A stretch of DNA of 64,000 nt from Chryseobacterium scophthalmum. Lineage in GTDB: Bacteria; Bacteroidota; Bacteroidia; Flavobacteriales; Weeksellaceae. The notes under the pieces were generated by a model. It was not told the DNA's origin, did no database searches, and worked only from the letters and a program-made list of their open reading frames with translations. The translations under genes and the position numbers were made by a program. Position 1 is the first letter of the stretch. Each line of letters starts with the position of its first letter. The stretch spans positions 682,001-746,000 of the forward strand of contig NZ_FSRQ01000002.1 of NCBI RefSeq assembly GCF_900143185.1, read 5' to 3'. Of the stretch, positions 25,222-34,080 are shown one piece after another.

Positions 25222-26817
25222 TTACATTGCTCTTCTGTGGGTAATGACGATGTGAGAGTCTTCATCGGTTTCGTAGTCTCTGTACGAAGTTTTGAAGCCT
25301 AATAGTTCCACATTAATGTCTTCTTCTTTCGCTCTGATGTTGGCAAAATCCTGAATCATTTCCAGTACATCTGTTGCGATATATGATGTTCCTCTCGCAT
25401 CAATCGTTACCGTAGAGTTTGATTTAATGTTTTTTAATGTCTTTTTAATAGCAGCTTTATTAAGGAAAGATACCTCTTCTGCCAATTTTATCGTAATACC
25501 GTCTGCATCGATCAGTTTTTCTCGGCTTAAATAATAAGCACGTTTCATATTTCCCTGCAAAATATAGAAAACCGAGATTGCCAAACCAATTCCTACTCCT
25601 TTCAGCAAATCTGTTGCTACAATAGCAACTACAGTTGCCACAAACGGGATAAACTGGAACTTTCCTAGATGCCAGAAATGTTTGAATGTAGCTGGTTTTG
25701 CTAATTTATATCCTACCAAAAGTAAAACTGCTGCAAGAGTAGATAAAGGAATCAAATTTAAAATAAAAGGAATAGTCAACACACAAACCAATAGTAAAAC
25801 CCCGTGAATCATTGCTGAAACCTTCGAAGTTGCTCCCGCATTAGCATTTGCCGAACTTCTTACCACTACTGATGTCATTGGCAATCCACCGATAAATGAA
25901 CTGATAAGGTTTCCGATTCCCTGAGCTTTTAATTCTAAATTGGTGTCGGTAATTCTTCTTTGAACATCTAATCGGTCTGAAGCTTCAATACAAAGTAGCG
26001 TTTCAATAGATGCTACAATAGCGATTGTTGCTCCTACAATCCATACTTTAGGATTTGTAAAACCGTTAAAATCGGGTAGTATTACCAGGTTTTTAAAATC
26101 ATCAAGACTTTGAGGAACTGGTAAGGAAACCAAATGCTCTGTACCAATTGCTAAAGAACTTCCCGACATTTTAAATGCTTCGTTAAGTAAAATTCCAACA
26201 GCTACGGCAACTAATGCGCCCGGTAACATTTTCATTCTTTTTAAAGCAGGAATTTGATCCCAGGCTAAAAGTAGTCCTACAGAAACCAAAGTAACAATAA
26301 CCGCTCCCGGATGTATTGCACCCATTAACTCACTGAAATAGTTGAAATTGATTCCGTTGGAAAATAATGTTTCATTTCCTTCATAGTCGTTATCAAAACC
26401 TAATGCATGCGGAATTTGCTTGATAATGATAATAATTCCGATGGCAGCAAGCATTCCCTCAATCACATTATTTGGAAAATAATTGGAAATACTACCTGCT
26501 CTGATGAAGCCTAAAACTAACTGTATAAGACCAGCAATAATACCGGCGCAAAGGAATAGTTCGAAAGCTCCAAGATCTGTAATTGCAGTTAAAACGATTG
26601 CAGTAAGACCTGCAGCAGGTCCTGAAACCGAAATATTTGAATTACTGAGTGCTCCAACGACTAAACCTCCTACAATACCTGCAATAATACCAGATAATGG
26701 CGGTGCGCCAGATGCTAAAGCAATTCCTAAACATAGAGGAAGAGCTACTAAAAATACAACGAGGCCTGAAGGGAAATTCTCCTTAATTCCTCCAAATAAT
26801 GAATTTGATTTTTTCAT
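25222..26817 (-). CDS. SulP family anion transporter (likely bicarbonate or sulfate)
   Basis: A 531-residue membrane protein of the SulP/SLC26 family with about 11-12 hydrophobic segments. It starts with the conserved Pro-Ser-Gly-Leu-Val-Val-Phe-Leu-Val-Ala-Leu-Pro-Leu-Cys-Leu-Gly-Ile-Ala region. A Ser-Gly-Pro-Ala-Ala-Gly motif lies near 67. The C-terminal part (about 440-531) is a short STAS-like region. Flanking by two carbonic anhydrases makes bicarbonate the favoured substrate (BicA-like role), but this is context, not proof; sulfate or other anions remain possible. Confidence 0.88.
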   Translation of the reverse strand: MKKSNSLFGGIKENFPSGLVVFLVALPLCLGIALASGAPPLSGIIAGIVGGLVVGALSNSNISVSGPAAGLTAIVLTAITDLGAFELFLCAGIIAGLIQLVLGFIRAGSISNYFPNNVIEGMLAAIGIIIIIKQIPHALGFDNDYEGNETLFSNGINFNYFSELMGAIHPGAVIVTLVSVGLLLAWDQIPALKRMKMLPGALVAVAVGILLNEAFKMSGSSLAIGTEHLVSLPVPQSLDDFKNLVILPDFNGFTNPKVWIVGATIAIVASIETLLCIEASDRLDVQRRITDTNLELKAQGIGNLISSFIGGLPMTSVVVRSSANANAGATSKVSAMIHGVLLLVCVLTIPFILNLIPLSTLAAVLLLVGYKLAKPATFKHFWHLGKFQFIPFVATVVAIVATDLLKGVGIGLAISVFYILQGNMKRAYYLSREKLIDADGITIKLAEEVSFLNKAAIKKTLKNIKSNSTVTIDARGTSYIATDVLEMIQDFANIRAKEEDINVELLGFKTSYRDYETDEDSHIVITHRRAM

Positions 26818-26963
26818 GACAGCGAAAAATACTTAGTGTAACCGATTAATCTTAATTAAATAAAATATTTAACCAAAATCATCAGCGATAAAATTGAAAT
26901 TAATTTAAAAAGGGCATCTATTCAACATCAAATCTGATATGAATATTTGCTAATGTATTTCAA

Positions 26964-27263
26964 CTAAGCTTCGGGAGGTGGAGAAAATATGGTAAGAAAT
27001 GGTGAAAGATGAAAGGAATCATCAATCAGCACAAAAGATCTGCGCTCGAGATCAGGCTCGAAAAACTTTAGAAAATCATGTACGTTTAAAGTCTTTGGTA
27101 AAGTCTTTTCGTAAACCGTAAATGATGAATAATGAGAGTGTGTTTCTTCTTCGTTTAAAATTACATTGGTTCTCTGTATTTCCCAACCGAAAACCGCAGC
27201 GATGCTCGGCAAGGCTGTGAAGTTTAGGATAAACAGTAATGTAATAATACTCCAGAATTTCAT
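26964..27263 (-). CDS. Small exported hypothetical protein in the carbonic anhydrase/SulP module
   Basis: A 99-residue protein, unrecognised. A hydrophobic N-terminal segment (about 4-22) ends in Ile-Ala-Ala and looks like a signal peptide. The mature part contains Glu-Thr-His-Ser-His-Tyr and a further His near residue 84, and it ends Phe-Ser-Pro-Pro-Pro-Glu-Ala. It lies 23 bp downstream of one carbonic anhydrase gene and 146 bp upstream of the SulP gene, all on the same strand, so it is probably co-transcribed. The His cluster could bind metal, but that is a guess. Confidence 0.6.
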   Translation of the reverse strand: MKFWSIITLLFILNFTALPSIAAVFGWEIQRTNVILNEEETHSHYSSFTVYEKTLPKTLNVHDFLKFFEPDLERRSFVLIDDSFHLSPFLTIFSPPPEA

Positions 27264-27286
27264 TCACTCAATTTTTTAAAGAAAGA

Positions 27287-27955
27287 TTATTTCGTCTTTC
27301 TGCTCATAACCCAATCTGAGCTTGTAAGATTATAAATCTTCTGAATGTCTTTTAAGATTTCCTCAAAATCAATTTCAAGATCGATAATTTTACCTGTTCT
27401 TAGGTCAAAAACCCAGCCGTGAACAATAGGATATTCTTCTAAAATATACCTTTCCTGTACACAGGCCATTTTAATTACGTTAATACACTGCTCTTGAACA
27501 TTCAGTTCTACAAGTCTGTCATAACGTTTACTCTCATCTTCGATAGAATCTAATTCTGCTTGATGCAATCTGTAAACATCACGAATATTTCTCAGCCAAG
27601 GATTTAAAAGTCCTAAATCTTGAGGCGTCATCGCTGCTTTTACACCACCGCAGTTGTAATGTCCGCAAATGATAATGTGTTTTACCTTCAAGTGCTCTAC
27701 GGCGTACTGTATAACAGCTGTGGAGCTCATATCTAATGTATTTACAACATTTGCAATATTTCTGTGGACAAAAACTTCTCCCGGTTTTGCTCCCATGAGT
27801 TCTTCTGCGGTTGCTCTGCTGTCTGAACATCCTATGTAAAGGTATTCAGGATTCTGAGTTTTTGCAAGATCCTCAAAGAAGTGGGGATTGTCTGCTACTT
27901 TAGATTCTACCCATTTTCTGTTGTTCTCAAAAATAACTTCGTACGAATTCTTCAT
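27287..27955 (-). CDS. can: Beta-class carbonic anhydrase (second copy)
   Basis: A 222-residue cytoplasmic beta-carbonic anhydrase of the Can type. The zinc site is Cys43, Asp45 and Arg47 in Gly-Cys-Ser-Asp-Ser-Arg, with His99 and Cys102 in Cys-Gly-His-Tyr-Asn-Cys-Gly-Gly. Further Can-like marks are Gly-Glu-Val-Phe-Val-His-Arg-Asn-Ile-Ala-Asn and a C-terminal Val-His-Gly-Trp-Val-Phe-Asp-Leu. It is the first gene of the four-gene minus-strand carbon module. It differs clearly from the 24523-25158 enzyme, so the two are not recent duplicates. Confidence 0.93.
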   Translation of the reverse strand: MKNSYEVIFENNRKWVESKVADNPHFFEDLAKTQNPEYLYIGCSDSRATAEELMGAKPGEVFVHRNIANVVNTLDMSSTAVIQYAVEHLKVKHIIICGHYNCGGVKAAMTPQDLGLLNPWLRNIRDVYRLHQAELDSIEDESKRYDRLVELNVQEQCINVIKMACVQERYILEEYPIVHGWVFDLRTGKIIDLEIDFEEILKDIQKIYNLTSSDWVMSRKTK

Positions 27956-28111
27956 TAATTAAATTTTAAAGATTATAATTATTTATTTCGTTTAAATTAT
28001 TTTCAAATTCAATAGACTGAATCAATAATTATGCAAAAATATTAATTTTGTAGAATTATCTACCATTTTTAACAAAGTTTAATATACTTAAAAATATGAT
28101 AAAATTCAGGT

Positions 28112-28666
28112 TTAAACCCTGTTGTTGATGTAATCGTCTGTCGCTTTTTCGTTTGGATAAATCTTTGCAGGATTACCAGAAACCACCGAATTGTCTGGAA
28201 CATCAAAATTTACAAACGCATTCGGAGCTATCAAAACATTTTTACCAATATTTATTTTTCCTACAATCACAGCATTTGGACCGATCCAAACCTCATCGCC
28301 AATAACGGGATAACCTTCGTTTTTCCCTCTGTTTTGCTGTCCAATCGTTACACCTTGAGCAATATTACAGTTTTTCCCTATTATCGTTTTTGGGTTAATC
28401 ACCAAGCTTCCCCAATGTCCGAGATAAAAACCTTCCCCAATTTGAGTTTCAGGATAAATCTGAAAACCATATTTAATTTGGAAATGCCTTAAAACAATTC
28501 TCCAATAAAGTCCTAAAACAGGGATCTTACTATACTTTTGAGTTTTCCTTAAAACATAAATAAAATGTAAATTGGGATTGACGCATTTTGCCAAAATTTT
28601 GAAAGTAGAAAGCCATTTTCCGCTTTCCCGGTAGAAATCTTTCTGTATAGTAGAGTAGTCTGCCAT
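28112..28666 (-). CDS. Serine-acetyltransferase-like hexapeptide acyltransferase
   Basis: A 184-residue left-handed beta-helix acyltransferase. The hexapeptide repeats (Ile-Gly-x-x-x-x type) fill about 85-170, including Gly-Glu-Gly-Phe-Tyr-Leu-Gly-His-Trp-Gly, Ile-Gly-Lys-Asn-Cys-Asn-Ile-Ala-Gln-Gly-Val-Thr-Ile-Gly and the closing Val-Ser-Gly-Asn-Pro-Ala-Lys. In this setting it most likely O- or N-acetylates a sugar of the surface polysaccharide, as WcaB-like enzymes do, rather than making O-acetylserine. It is the last gene of the cluster in the reading direction. A TAAATTTG box lies four bases before its ATG. Confidence 0.85.
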   Translation of the reverse strand: MADYSTIQKDFYRESGKWLSTFKILAKCVNPNLHFIYVLRKTQKYSKIPVLGLYWRIVLRHFQIKYGFQIYPETQIGEGFYLGHWGSLVINPKTIIGKNCNIAQGVTIGQQNRGKNEGYPVIGDEVWIGPNAVIVGKINIGKNVLIAPNAFVNFDVPDNSVVSGNPAKIYPNEKATDDYINNRV

Positions 28667-28670
28667 GTAA

Positions 28671-28704
28671 CAAATTTAAAAAATCTAAATGGTCTTGAAG
28701 CCAA
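28671..28704 (-). promoter_or_regulatory. Possible promoter of the hexapeptide acyltransferase gene
   Basis: On the minus strand TTG (28704-28702), a 23-nt spacer and TAAATTTG (28678-28671) fit the consensus loosely. The box ends four bases before the ATG, implying a leaderless message. Confidence 0.4.
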
Positions 28705-28721
28705 AATAAATAAAAATTAAT

Positions 28722-29873
28722 CTACATTCCGTCAAGAATAGAAACGATTTTCTGCACAGAGTTTTCAAGATTAAAAGGCATTTCGTAATCTTTTAGCTTA
28801 TCGGTATATTTTTCAAAATCCTGAGAATCCAACAGCGCTTTTTTCATTCCGGAATAAATGCCTTCTTCAGAATTTTCAACAATTAAACCCAATTCTCCGT
28901 TATTCAGCATTTCTCTAACGCCGGAAACTTCAGTTGCAATAATTTTCTTTTTTAAAGTAATTGCCTCAAACAAAACGGTCGGAAAACCTTCATATCTTGA
29001 ACTTAAAATATAAAAATCTGCTTTGTTGAAATATGGATAAGGGTTGTCTGTAAAACCCAACATCGTTGCAGTTTCATCAACATTCAGTTCAGTTTTCAGC
29101 TTTTTGATATTTTCAAAATCATATCCGTCACCAACAATTAGAATTTTGTGCTTAAAACCTTGTTCTAAGAGTTTTTTGTGTACTTTCAGCAGTCTGTCAA
29201 AACCTTTTTGCGGAAATACGGTTCCTACGGAAATAAAGGTTGAGACTTTCTGATCAAACTCATAATTAATGACGTTTTGCTCTGCTTTAGATACAATTTC
29301 TTCAGTGTCTAAAGGATTGTAGATTTTAACGATTTTCTGTTTCTGGATTTCGTTTTCGGCTAAATCAAGAAAAAGTTTTTCTATTTTTTCTGAAATGACC
29401 ATGATTTTATCAAAACCGAAGAATTTTTTAATCTCAGTTTCGGTGTACTCTTTCACCTGGGAAAGATCATTATGAATCCAGACTATTTTTTTTGAAGACT
29501 GAAGCGGAGAATTGAGAATTTCATCCCGCATTCCATGAATCGCTGCAAACTCGATGTCGTATTTTTTTCCTTTTAATTTTCCATTATAAAGAAGAGTAGG
29601 AAACTTTTTCAATGCATTCTGATAAATAACTCTCGCTGCCTTTTTCGGAATATCCTGAATTCTGTTGGTGATGATCATTTCACCTTTATTGAGATAAATG
29701 ATATTAATCCAATTGGGAACTTCGCTCAAATATTTTCCGGAATATAAATTTAAAAGTAAATCAATTTCATATTGATCCTGCGGGAGATTTTTCAGAAAAG
29801 TAACCAACACTTTTTCTGCACCACCGTGACGAAGTGAACCAATACGGATAAGGATTTTCTTTTTTTGAGACAT
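28722..29873 (-). CDS. GT4-family glycosyltransferase
   Basis: A 383-residue GT-B-fold glycosyltransferase of family 4. The N-terminal acceptor domain starts Arg-Ile-Gly-Ser-Leu-Arg-His-Gly-Gly-Ala-Glu. The C-terminal donor domain has Ser-Val-Gly-Thr-Val-Phe-Pro-Gln-Lys-Gly-Phe-Asp and the E-x7-E region in Ser-Arg-Tyr-Glu-Gly-Phe-Pro-Thr-Val-Leu-Phe-Glu-Ala. It probably transfers a hexose from a nucleotide sugar to the growing glycan at the inner face of the cytoplasmic membrane. It is a paralogue of the 32022-33176 product, with matching Gly-Gly-x-Glu and Ser-Pro-Leu-x-Ser segments. Donor and linkage cannot be read from sequence. Confidence 0.88.
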   Translation of the reverse strand: MSQKKKILIRIGSLRHGGAEKVLVTFLKNLPQDQYEIDLLLNLYSGKYLSEVPNWINIIYLNKGEMIITNRIQDIPKKAARVIYQNALKKFPTLLYNGKLKGKKYDIEFAAIHGMRDEILNSPLQSSKKIVWIHNDLSQVKEYTETEIKKFFGFDKIMVISEKIEKLFLDLAENEIQKQKIVKIYNPLDTEEIVSKAEQNVINYEFDQKVSTFISVGTVFPQKGFDRLLKVHKKLLEQGFKHKILIVGDGYDFENIKKLKTELNVDETATMLGFTDNPYPYFNKADFYILSSRYEGFPTVLFEAITLKKKIIATEVSGVREMLNNGELGLIVENSEEGIYSGMKKALLDSQDFEKYTDKLKDYEMPFNLENSVQKIVSILDGM

Positions 29874-29977
29874 TTATTGTAATTTATATTCTTTGATCAA
29901 TTTATTTTTTACTAATTTATAAAAAGAAGTTCTTTTCGGTTGTAATATGCTGTAATAATTGAAATCATGAAGATCGT

Positions 29978-31126
29978 TTATTGAGAAATTGAATTGATGA
30001 TTTTATTCCATTGAATAAGTGCTTCGCTTTTACGCCAGTTGAAAGATTCCTGAAAAGAAGATTGATTGAGTTCATTTAATAAATCTGGCCTATTGATAAG
30101 GGTTTGCAGGTTTTCTTGAAATTTATTTTCATTATTCATCGGGATTAAAAAACCGTTGTTTTGATTAATAATATCAGACGGACCGTAATTACAATCGTAA
30201 GAAATAAGAGCATTGCCACAAAATATTGCTTCTAAAAGCACCATTCCAAACGCTTCATTTATACTTGTAAATAGAAAAATTTTACTTTTTAAAAGTTCAT
30301 TTTTGATTTCGTTAATTGGCAATCGACCTGTAAAAATAACTTTTGATTCTAACCTTTTTTCTTCAACTAGTTTTTTTAAGTTCTCCATTTCAGAGCCTTC
30401 ACCGATTATTTTAAGGCTAAAATCTTTTAAATCTATTTCAGAAATTATATTAATGATTGCACCCACATTTTTTTCTTGATCTAACCTTCCAACATAGATT
30501 AGTTGGCTTTCTTTGCTTTGAAAGTCAATATTTTTAATGCTTTCAAAAGGTTCGCCTATAATATTCGGAATTAAATAGACATTAGGATTAAATGTTTTGT
30601 AATAATTAGACGAAGCTTTGTTAATGCAAACAATTCCGGCTAAGTTTTTATATTTGGGTCTTAATAAATCTCCCCAAATTTTACCACCCACTTCAAAATT
30701 AGAGTGCTCCCAAGCAAATGTTTTAGATGCAATTTTTTTATTTATAGAGATTTGTGCGGATAATTTGTACCAACATGAAATGATAGCGTCAAATTGAGAA
30801 TGATTTTTTTTCAACCATTCGTTCATCACATCCCATTGTCCGAAATCATAAACGTATTTTTTCAGGCTGTATCTGTGGCGGAATTTTTTTAAATATTTAT
30901 CTAATAATGGATTGACTTTGTTCACTCCCCAATGACCAAAAGAATCAACGGTATGAATTTTTATCTTGGGATTTATTTTATAAAATGTATTTTCTCCTTC
31001 CATCAAAAATAAGATACTTATATCATATCCGTTTTCACAGAGTTCATTTGCAAGATTAATCATTACTCTTGCAACGCCACCTGGTTTAAGATTTTGATAA
31101 TAAATGAAAAGTATTCTTTTTGGCAT
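29978..31126 (-). CDS. GT4-family glycosyltransferase
   Basis: A 382-residue GT-B enzyme. Lys-Pro-Gly-Gly-Val-Ala-Arg-Val near residues 14-21 is the N-domain glycine loop. In the donor domain Leu-Ile-Tyr-Val-Gly-Arg-Leu-Asp-Gln-Glu-Lys-Asn and Ser-Ile-Asn-Glu-Ala-Phe-Gly-Met-Val-Leu-Leu-Glu-Ala (E-x7-E) are typical. A cytoplasmic, membrane-associated role in repeat-unit assembly is expected. It lies two bases downstream of the GT2 gene at 31129-32025, and so is the third gene of a run starting at 33176. Confidence 0.88.
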   Translation of the reverse strand: MPKRILFIYYQNLKPGGVARVMINLANELCENGYDISILFLMEGENTFYKINPKIKIHTVDSFGHWGVNKVNPLLDKYLKKFRHRYSLKKYVYDFGQWDVMNEWLKKNHSQFDAIISCWYKLSAQISINKKIASKTFAWEHSNFEVGGKIWGDLLRPKYKNLAGIVCINKASSNYYKTFNPNVYLIPNIIGEPFESIKNIDFQSKESQLIYVGRLDQEKNVGAIINIISEIDLKDFSLKIIGEGSEMENLKKLVEEKRLESKVIFTGRLPINEIKNELLKSKIFLFTSINEAFGMVLLEAIFCGNALISYDCNYGPSDIINQNNGFLIPMNNENKFQENLQTLINRPDLLNELNQSSFQESFNWRKSEALIQWNKIINSISQ

Positions 31127-31128
31127 TT

Positions 31129-32025
31129 TTAAATGAGTTTTGAGAATGGAAAAAGTAAAGTTGCCAATAATTTCATTTCAGTTGATTTTAATTCTGAAGT
31201 GATTTTTCTTAAAGATCTGCCGTCAACTTTTGAAAATTTCAGATAACCTCCCAGATTCCTTATAACCGGAATAGGGTTGCTCCAGATTTTTGAGCTGTAA
31301 GTATTCAGAAATGCTTTGTAGTTTTCGGCAAGTCCGAATGCATTTTTTTTATCGTAGAACTGATTAGCAAGTGACTGTTCATCATCTTTGTCCCGGAAAT
31401 AAATTCTCGTTACTTCATTAATGCAGTAATGAAAACCCAGTTTATCAAACTGAAACTGGAAAACTCCTTCAGGAATAAAGCCTTTTCCCGAGAGATTTTC
31501 AAAATTCAGCTTCATTTTTTTATAAATATCTGTCTTTCCCATTCCCCATTTATCACCTTTGATTTTGTATTTATATCGCATATCAAAAATGGTACAGATT
31601 AATGGTGATTCGGGGAAGTGATCTCCTACAATATTTCCAAACTGATCTTCACAAAGTGTTGATACAAATACAATATTTTGATTATTGTTGATTTGTTCCC
31701 ATGTATTGGTAAGAATTTCCATAGAATCTTTTGGCAATGCATCATCAGAATCTAAGGGTGAAAAATATTTACCTTCAGCAAGATCAATTCCACGGAAAAA
31801 AGTTAAAAACTTATGTTGATTTTCCTGGTGATAGTATCGAATTTTGAAGTCAGATATTTTCTGAAATTCTTCAACGAGTTCTTTCGTTTTGTCGGTTGAA
31901 CCATCATCGATGACGAGCCATTCAAAATCTTTAAAAGTCTGATTCTGTAAAGATTCAAAAACCCGTGGTAGAGTATGCGCTCTATTAAAAGTGGGCGTAA
32001 GAATGGTAACTAATGGTTTTTTCAT
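31129..32025 (-). CDS. GT2-family glycosyltransferase
   Basis: A 298-residue GT-A-fold enzyme. The N-terminal nucleotide-binding part has Thr-Pro-Thr-Phe-Asn-Arg-Ala and Asp-Asp-Gly-Ser-Thr-Asp. The metal-binding DXD-type motif is Asp-Ser-Asp-Asp at about 93-96. A family hallmark of the 'Asp-Phe-Glu-Trp-Leu-Val-Ile-Asp-Asp' type lies near 34-42. It is similar to the 45664-46539 product over the first 100 residues. Its ATG overlaps the stop of the upstream GT4 gene by four bases, suggesting translational coupling. Confidence 0.88.
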   Translation of the reverse strand: MKKPLVTILTPTFNRAHTLPRVFESLQNQTFKDFEWLVIDDGSTDKTKELVEEFQKISDFKIRYYHQENQHKFLTFFRGIDLAEGKYFSPLDSDDALPKDSMEILTNTWEQINNNQNIVFVSTLCEDQFGNIVGDHFPESPLICTIFDMRYKYKIKGDKWGMGKTDIYKKMKLNFENLSGKGFIPEGVFQFQFDKLGFHYCINEVTRIYFRDKDDEQSLANQFYDKKNAFGLAENYKAFLNTYSSKIWSNPIPVIRNLGGYLKFSKVDGRSLRKITSELKSTEMKLLATLLFPFSKLI

Positions 32026-33176
32026 CCTTTCAGTTGATATTGTTTTTGAAAAACAGAACTTACCTGATTGTAAATTTTTTCATTATCAAATTTCTCTACA
32101 GATTGTATCAGGTTTTTCTTAAATTTTTCTGTAATCTCTTTACTTGTAAGGAATAGTTTCATTCCCTCATAAATTGAGTTTTCGTCCGGCTCTACAAGAT
32201 AACCATCAAAGTCGTGCTCAATCATTTCCGGAATTCCACCTACGTTTGTACTTACAATTGGAATATTTAATCCCATTACTTCTCCTATTGTTAAAGGATA
32301 AGATTCAGACTCTGAAGGTAAAACAAAATAATCAGAATTTTTTATATAAGGATATGGATTGATTTGGCTATCGAGTAAGAGAAATGTTTTTTCTACCTTT
32401 AATTCTTTTGCCTGTTTTTGTAAATTTTCCATCTCAGAACCGCCTCCGATTACTGCAATAGAATGGAGAAACCCTTCATCTAAAAGTCTTTTGTGTACTT
32501 TCATCAAAGTGTGATAGTTTTTACGGCTATGCAATCTTCCCATAGATGAAAATACAGGAGTGGTGTCGTAATCAACAGGAAATTCTAATGCTTTTATTTT
32601 TACTTCATCAATTTTTATAGAATTATAAATGACAGAGCTTTTAGGATATTCAATCTGATACAAATCTTTAATAACCTCTCTGGTTTGTTTAGAACCGAAA
32701 ATCACCCAGTCAAATTTTTTGAGTGCATTGATTCTGCTTAAAACTCTTTTTTCATCGGGATCATAGCTTACATCAGTATGAAACCAAGCAATTTTTCTTG
32801 AATTTAAAGGGCTTGATAGAATATTCTCAAACTCGGCATAAGTCGGTGCGATTTCTAGGTCGAAATCTTTTTTAATGATTTTACGGTATAATATTTTAGG
32901 ATTATTTCGGTAAAAAGAGAGAATTATATTTCTTTTAACAAGCTGTAAGGTTCTAAGGAATTTATTGCTGCTCATATCTTCTCTTCCCTTTTGCAGAGTG
33001 ATAAGTTCAATATCTTTAGGAATACTTTTTCTAAGTTCTCCCTGGTCAATTGTCAGAAAAAAAGTAATGTCAAACAGCTCTCTTGGTAGGTTTTCCAACA
33101 GATCAAGAAGAACCCTTTCAACTCCTCCCATTTCCATGGAACGATGGCGGAACAGAACTTTTATTTTTTGAGGCAT
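32022..33176 (-). CDS. GT4-family glycosyltransferase
   Basis: A 384-residue GT-B enzyme. The N-domain begins Phe-Arg-His-Arg-Ser-Met-Glu-Met-Gly-Gly-Val-Glu-Arg-Val. The donor domain has Ser-Ser-Met-Gly-Arg-Leu-His-Ser-Arg-Lys-Asn and the E-x7-E segment Ser-Glu-Ser-Glu-Ser-Tyr-Pro-Leu-Thr-Ile-Gly-Glu-Val. It is the first gene of the minus-strand run 33176-29978. A TATATTTG box at 33219-33212 on the minus strand is a likely -7 element, 36 nt before the ATG. It is a paralogue of the 28722-29873 product. Confidence 0.88.
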   Translation of the reverse strand: MPQKIKVLFRHRSMEMGGVERVLLDLLENLPRELFDITFFLTIDQGELRKSIPKDIELITLQKGREDMSSNKFLRTLQLVKRNIILSFYRNNPKILYRKIIKKDFDLEIAPTYAEFENILSSPLNSRKIAWFHTDVSYDPDEKRVLSRINALKKFDWVIFGSKQTREVIKDLYQIEYPKSSVIYNSIKIDEVKIKALEFPVDYDTTPVFSSMGRLHSRKNYHTLMKVHKRLLDEGFLHSIAVIGGGSEMENLQKQAKELKVEKTFLLLDSQINPYPYIKNSDYFVLPSESESYPLTIGEVMGLNIPIVSTNVGGIPEMIEHDFDGYLVEPDENSIYEGMKLFLTSKEITEKFKKNLIQSVEKFDNEKIYNQVSSVFQKQYQLKG

Positions 33177-33269
33177 TTGTGTATTTTAAAAAAAATTAAT
33201 CCTTAAAGAAACAAATATAAGACTGTTTGAGCAATTCTTTTGTATTTTTACCCCTCAAAACATAACTGT

Positions 33270-34046
33270 ATGAGTAAAGTTTCAGAAATTGCAACCACAT
33301 TTGTCGCCTATCTTAAGCGTCCGGATCTATATCCTGAATTAAGACGTAAGATATGGAAAAATATATTCAACCGTTCATCTGGTTTACGAGGTAAAGAGGA
33401 AGCCGAAAAATGGTGTAAAAGCATCTCTGTTTCAGAGAAAGATTTTATAGAAAATATTTTGAAGATGAATTTCGTTCCTTTTGAAAAAAAATTCCCTCAA
33501 GAATACGAAAACGCATTGCAAGCACAAGAAAAAGCACCTGTAAAAATGGGAGGAGCGGGTTCTTTAAGCGTTATTTATTACATCAACGAATTTGCAAAAG
33601 CCCAAAGTTCTATTGAAACAGGAGTTGCCTATGGTTGGTCTTCTTTTGCCGCTTTAGCATCTTTGGTTTTCAGAAACGGAACGCTTTACAGTTCAGATAT
33701 GCCTTATATTTTACAAAATCAGAGTGAAGACTTTGTAGGATGTGTAATTCCTGAAAAGTACAAAAGCAATTGGGATCTTTACAGATTTGCAGATAAAGAA
33801 TCTCTTCCGAAAATTTTTGAAAAAACAAAAACTTTCGATGTAGTGCATTATGACAGTGATAAAACCTATGACGGAAGAATGTGGGCATATAAAATGCTGT
33901 GGGACAGATTGAGAAAAGGAGGCGTTTTTATGAGCGATGATGTGGGAGATAATGCTGCATTTAAAGATTATTGCGAACAGAATAACCACAAACCACATAT
34001 TATTGAGTTTGACGGTAAGTTTGCCGGAGTTATTATAAAAGAATAA
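33270..34046 (+). CDS. Class I SAM-dependent methyltransferase
   Basis: A 258-residue protein starting at the ATG at 33270 (Met-Ser-Lys-Val-Ser-Glu); the reading frame is open upstream from a TTG, which is less likely as a start. A Rossmann-type SAM site is suggested by Ile-Glu-Thr-Gly-Val-Ala-Tyr-Gly-Trp-Ser near 122-131, then an acidic Ser-Ser-Asp and a late Gly-Gly-Val-Phe-Met-Ser-Asp-Asp segment of the Methyltransf_24 type. It probably methylates a sugar or glycan. It reads opposite to its neighbours and has its own terminator, so it looks like an independent insertion in the cluster. Confidence 0.75.
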   Translation: MSKVSEIATTFVAYLKRPDLYPELRRKIWKNIFNRSSGLRGKEEAEKWCKSISVSEKDFIENILKMNFVPFEKKFPQEYENALQAQEKAPVKMGGAGSLSVIYYINEFAKAQSSIETGVAYGWSSFAALASLVFRNGTLYSSDMPYILQNQSEDFVGCVIPEKYKSNWDLYRFADKESLPKIFEKTKTFDVVHYDSDKTYDGRMWAYKMLWDRLRKGGVFMSDDVGDNAAFKDYCEQNNHKPHIIEFDGKFAGVIIKE

Positions 34047-34050
34047 AGAA

Positions 34051-34078
34051 AAACCACAGATGATTCTGTGGTTTTTTA
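34051..34078 (+). terminator. Intrinsic terminator of the 33270-34046 methyltransferase gene
   Basis: AAACCACAG and CTGTGGTTT form a perfect 9-bp stem with a 6-nt loop and a T-run. The same hairpin, read the other way, lies just beyond the stop of the converging GT2 gene and may serve both. Confidence 0.8.
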
Positions 34079-34080
34079 GT

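Noticed and set aside
26483..26836. Plus-strand open frame inside the SulP gene
   Set aside because: It is antisense to membrane-segment codons; the Ala/Pro/Thr-rich translation reflects the opposite strand.
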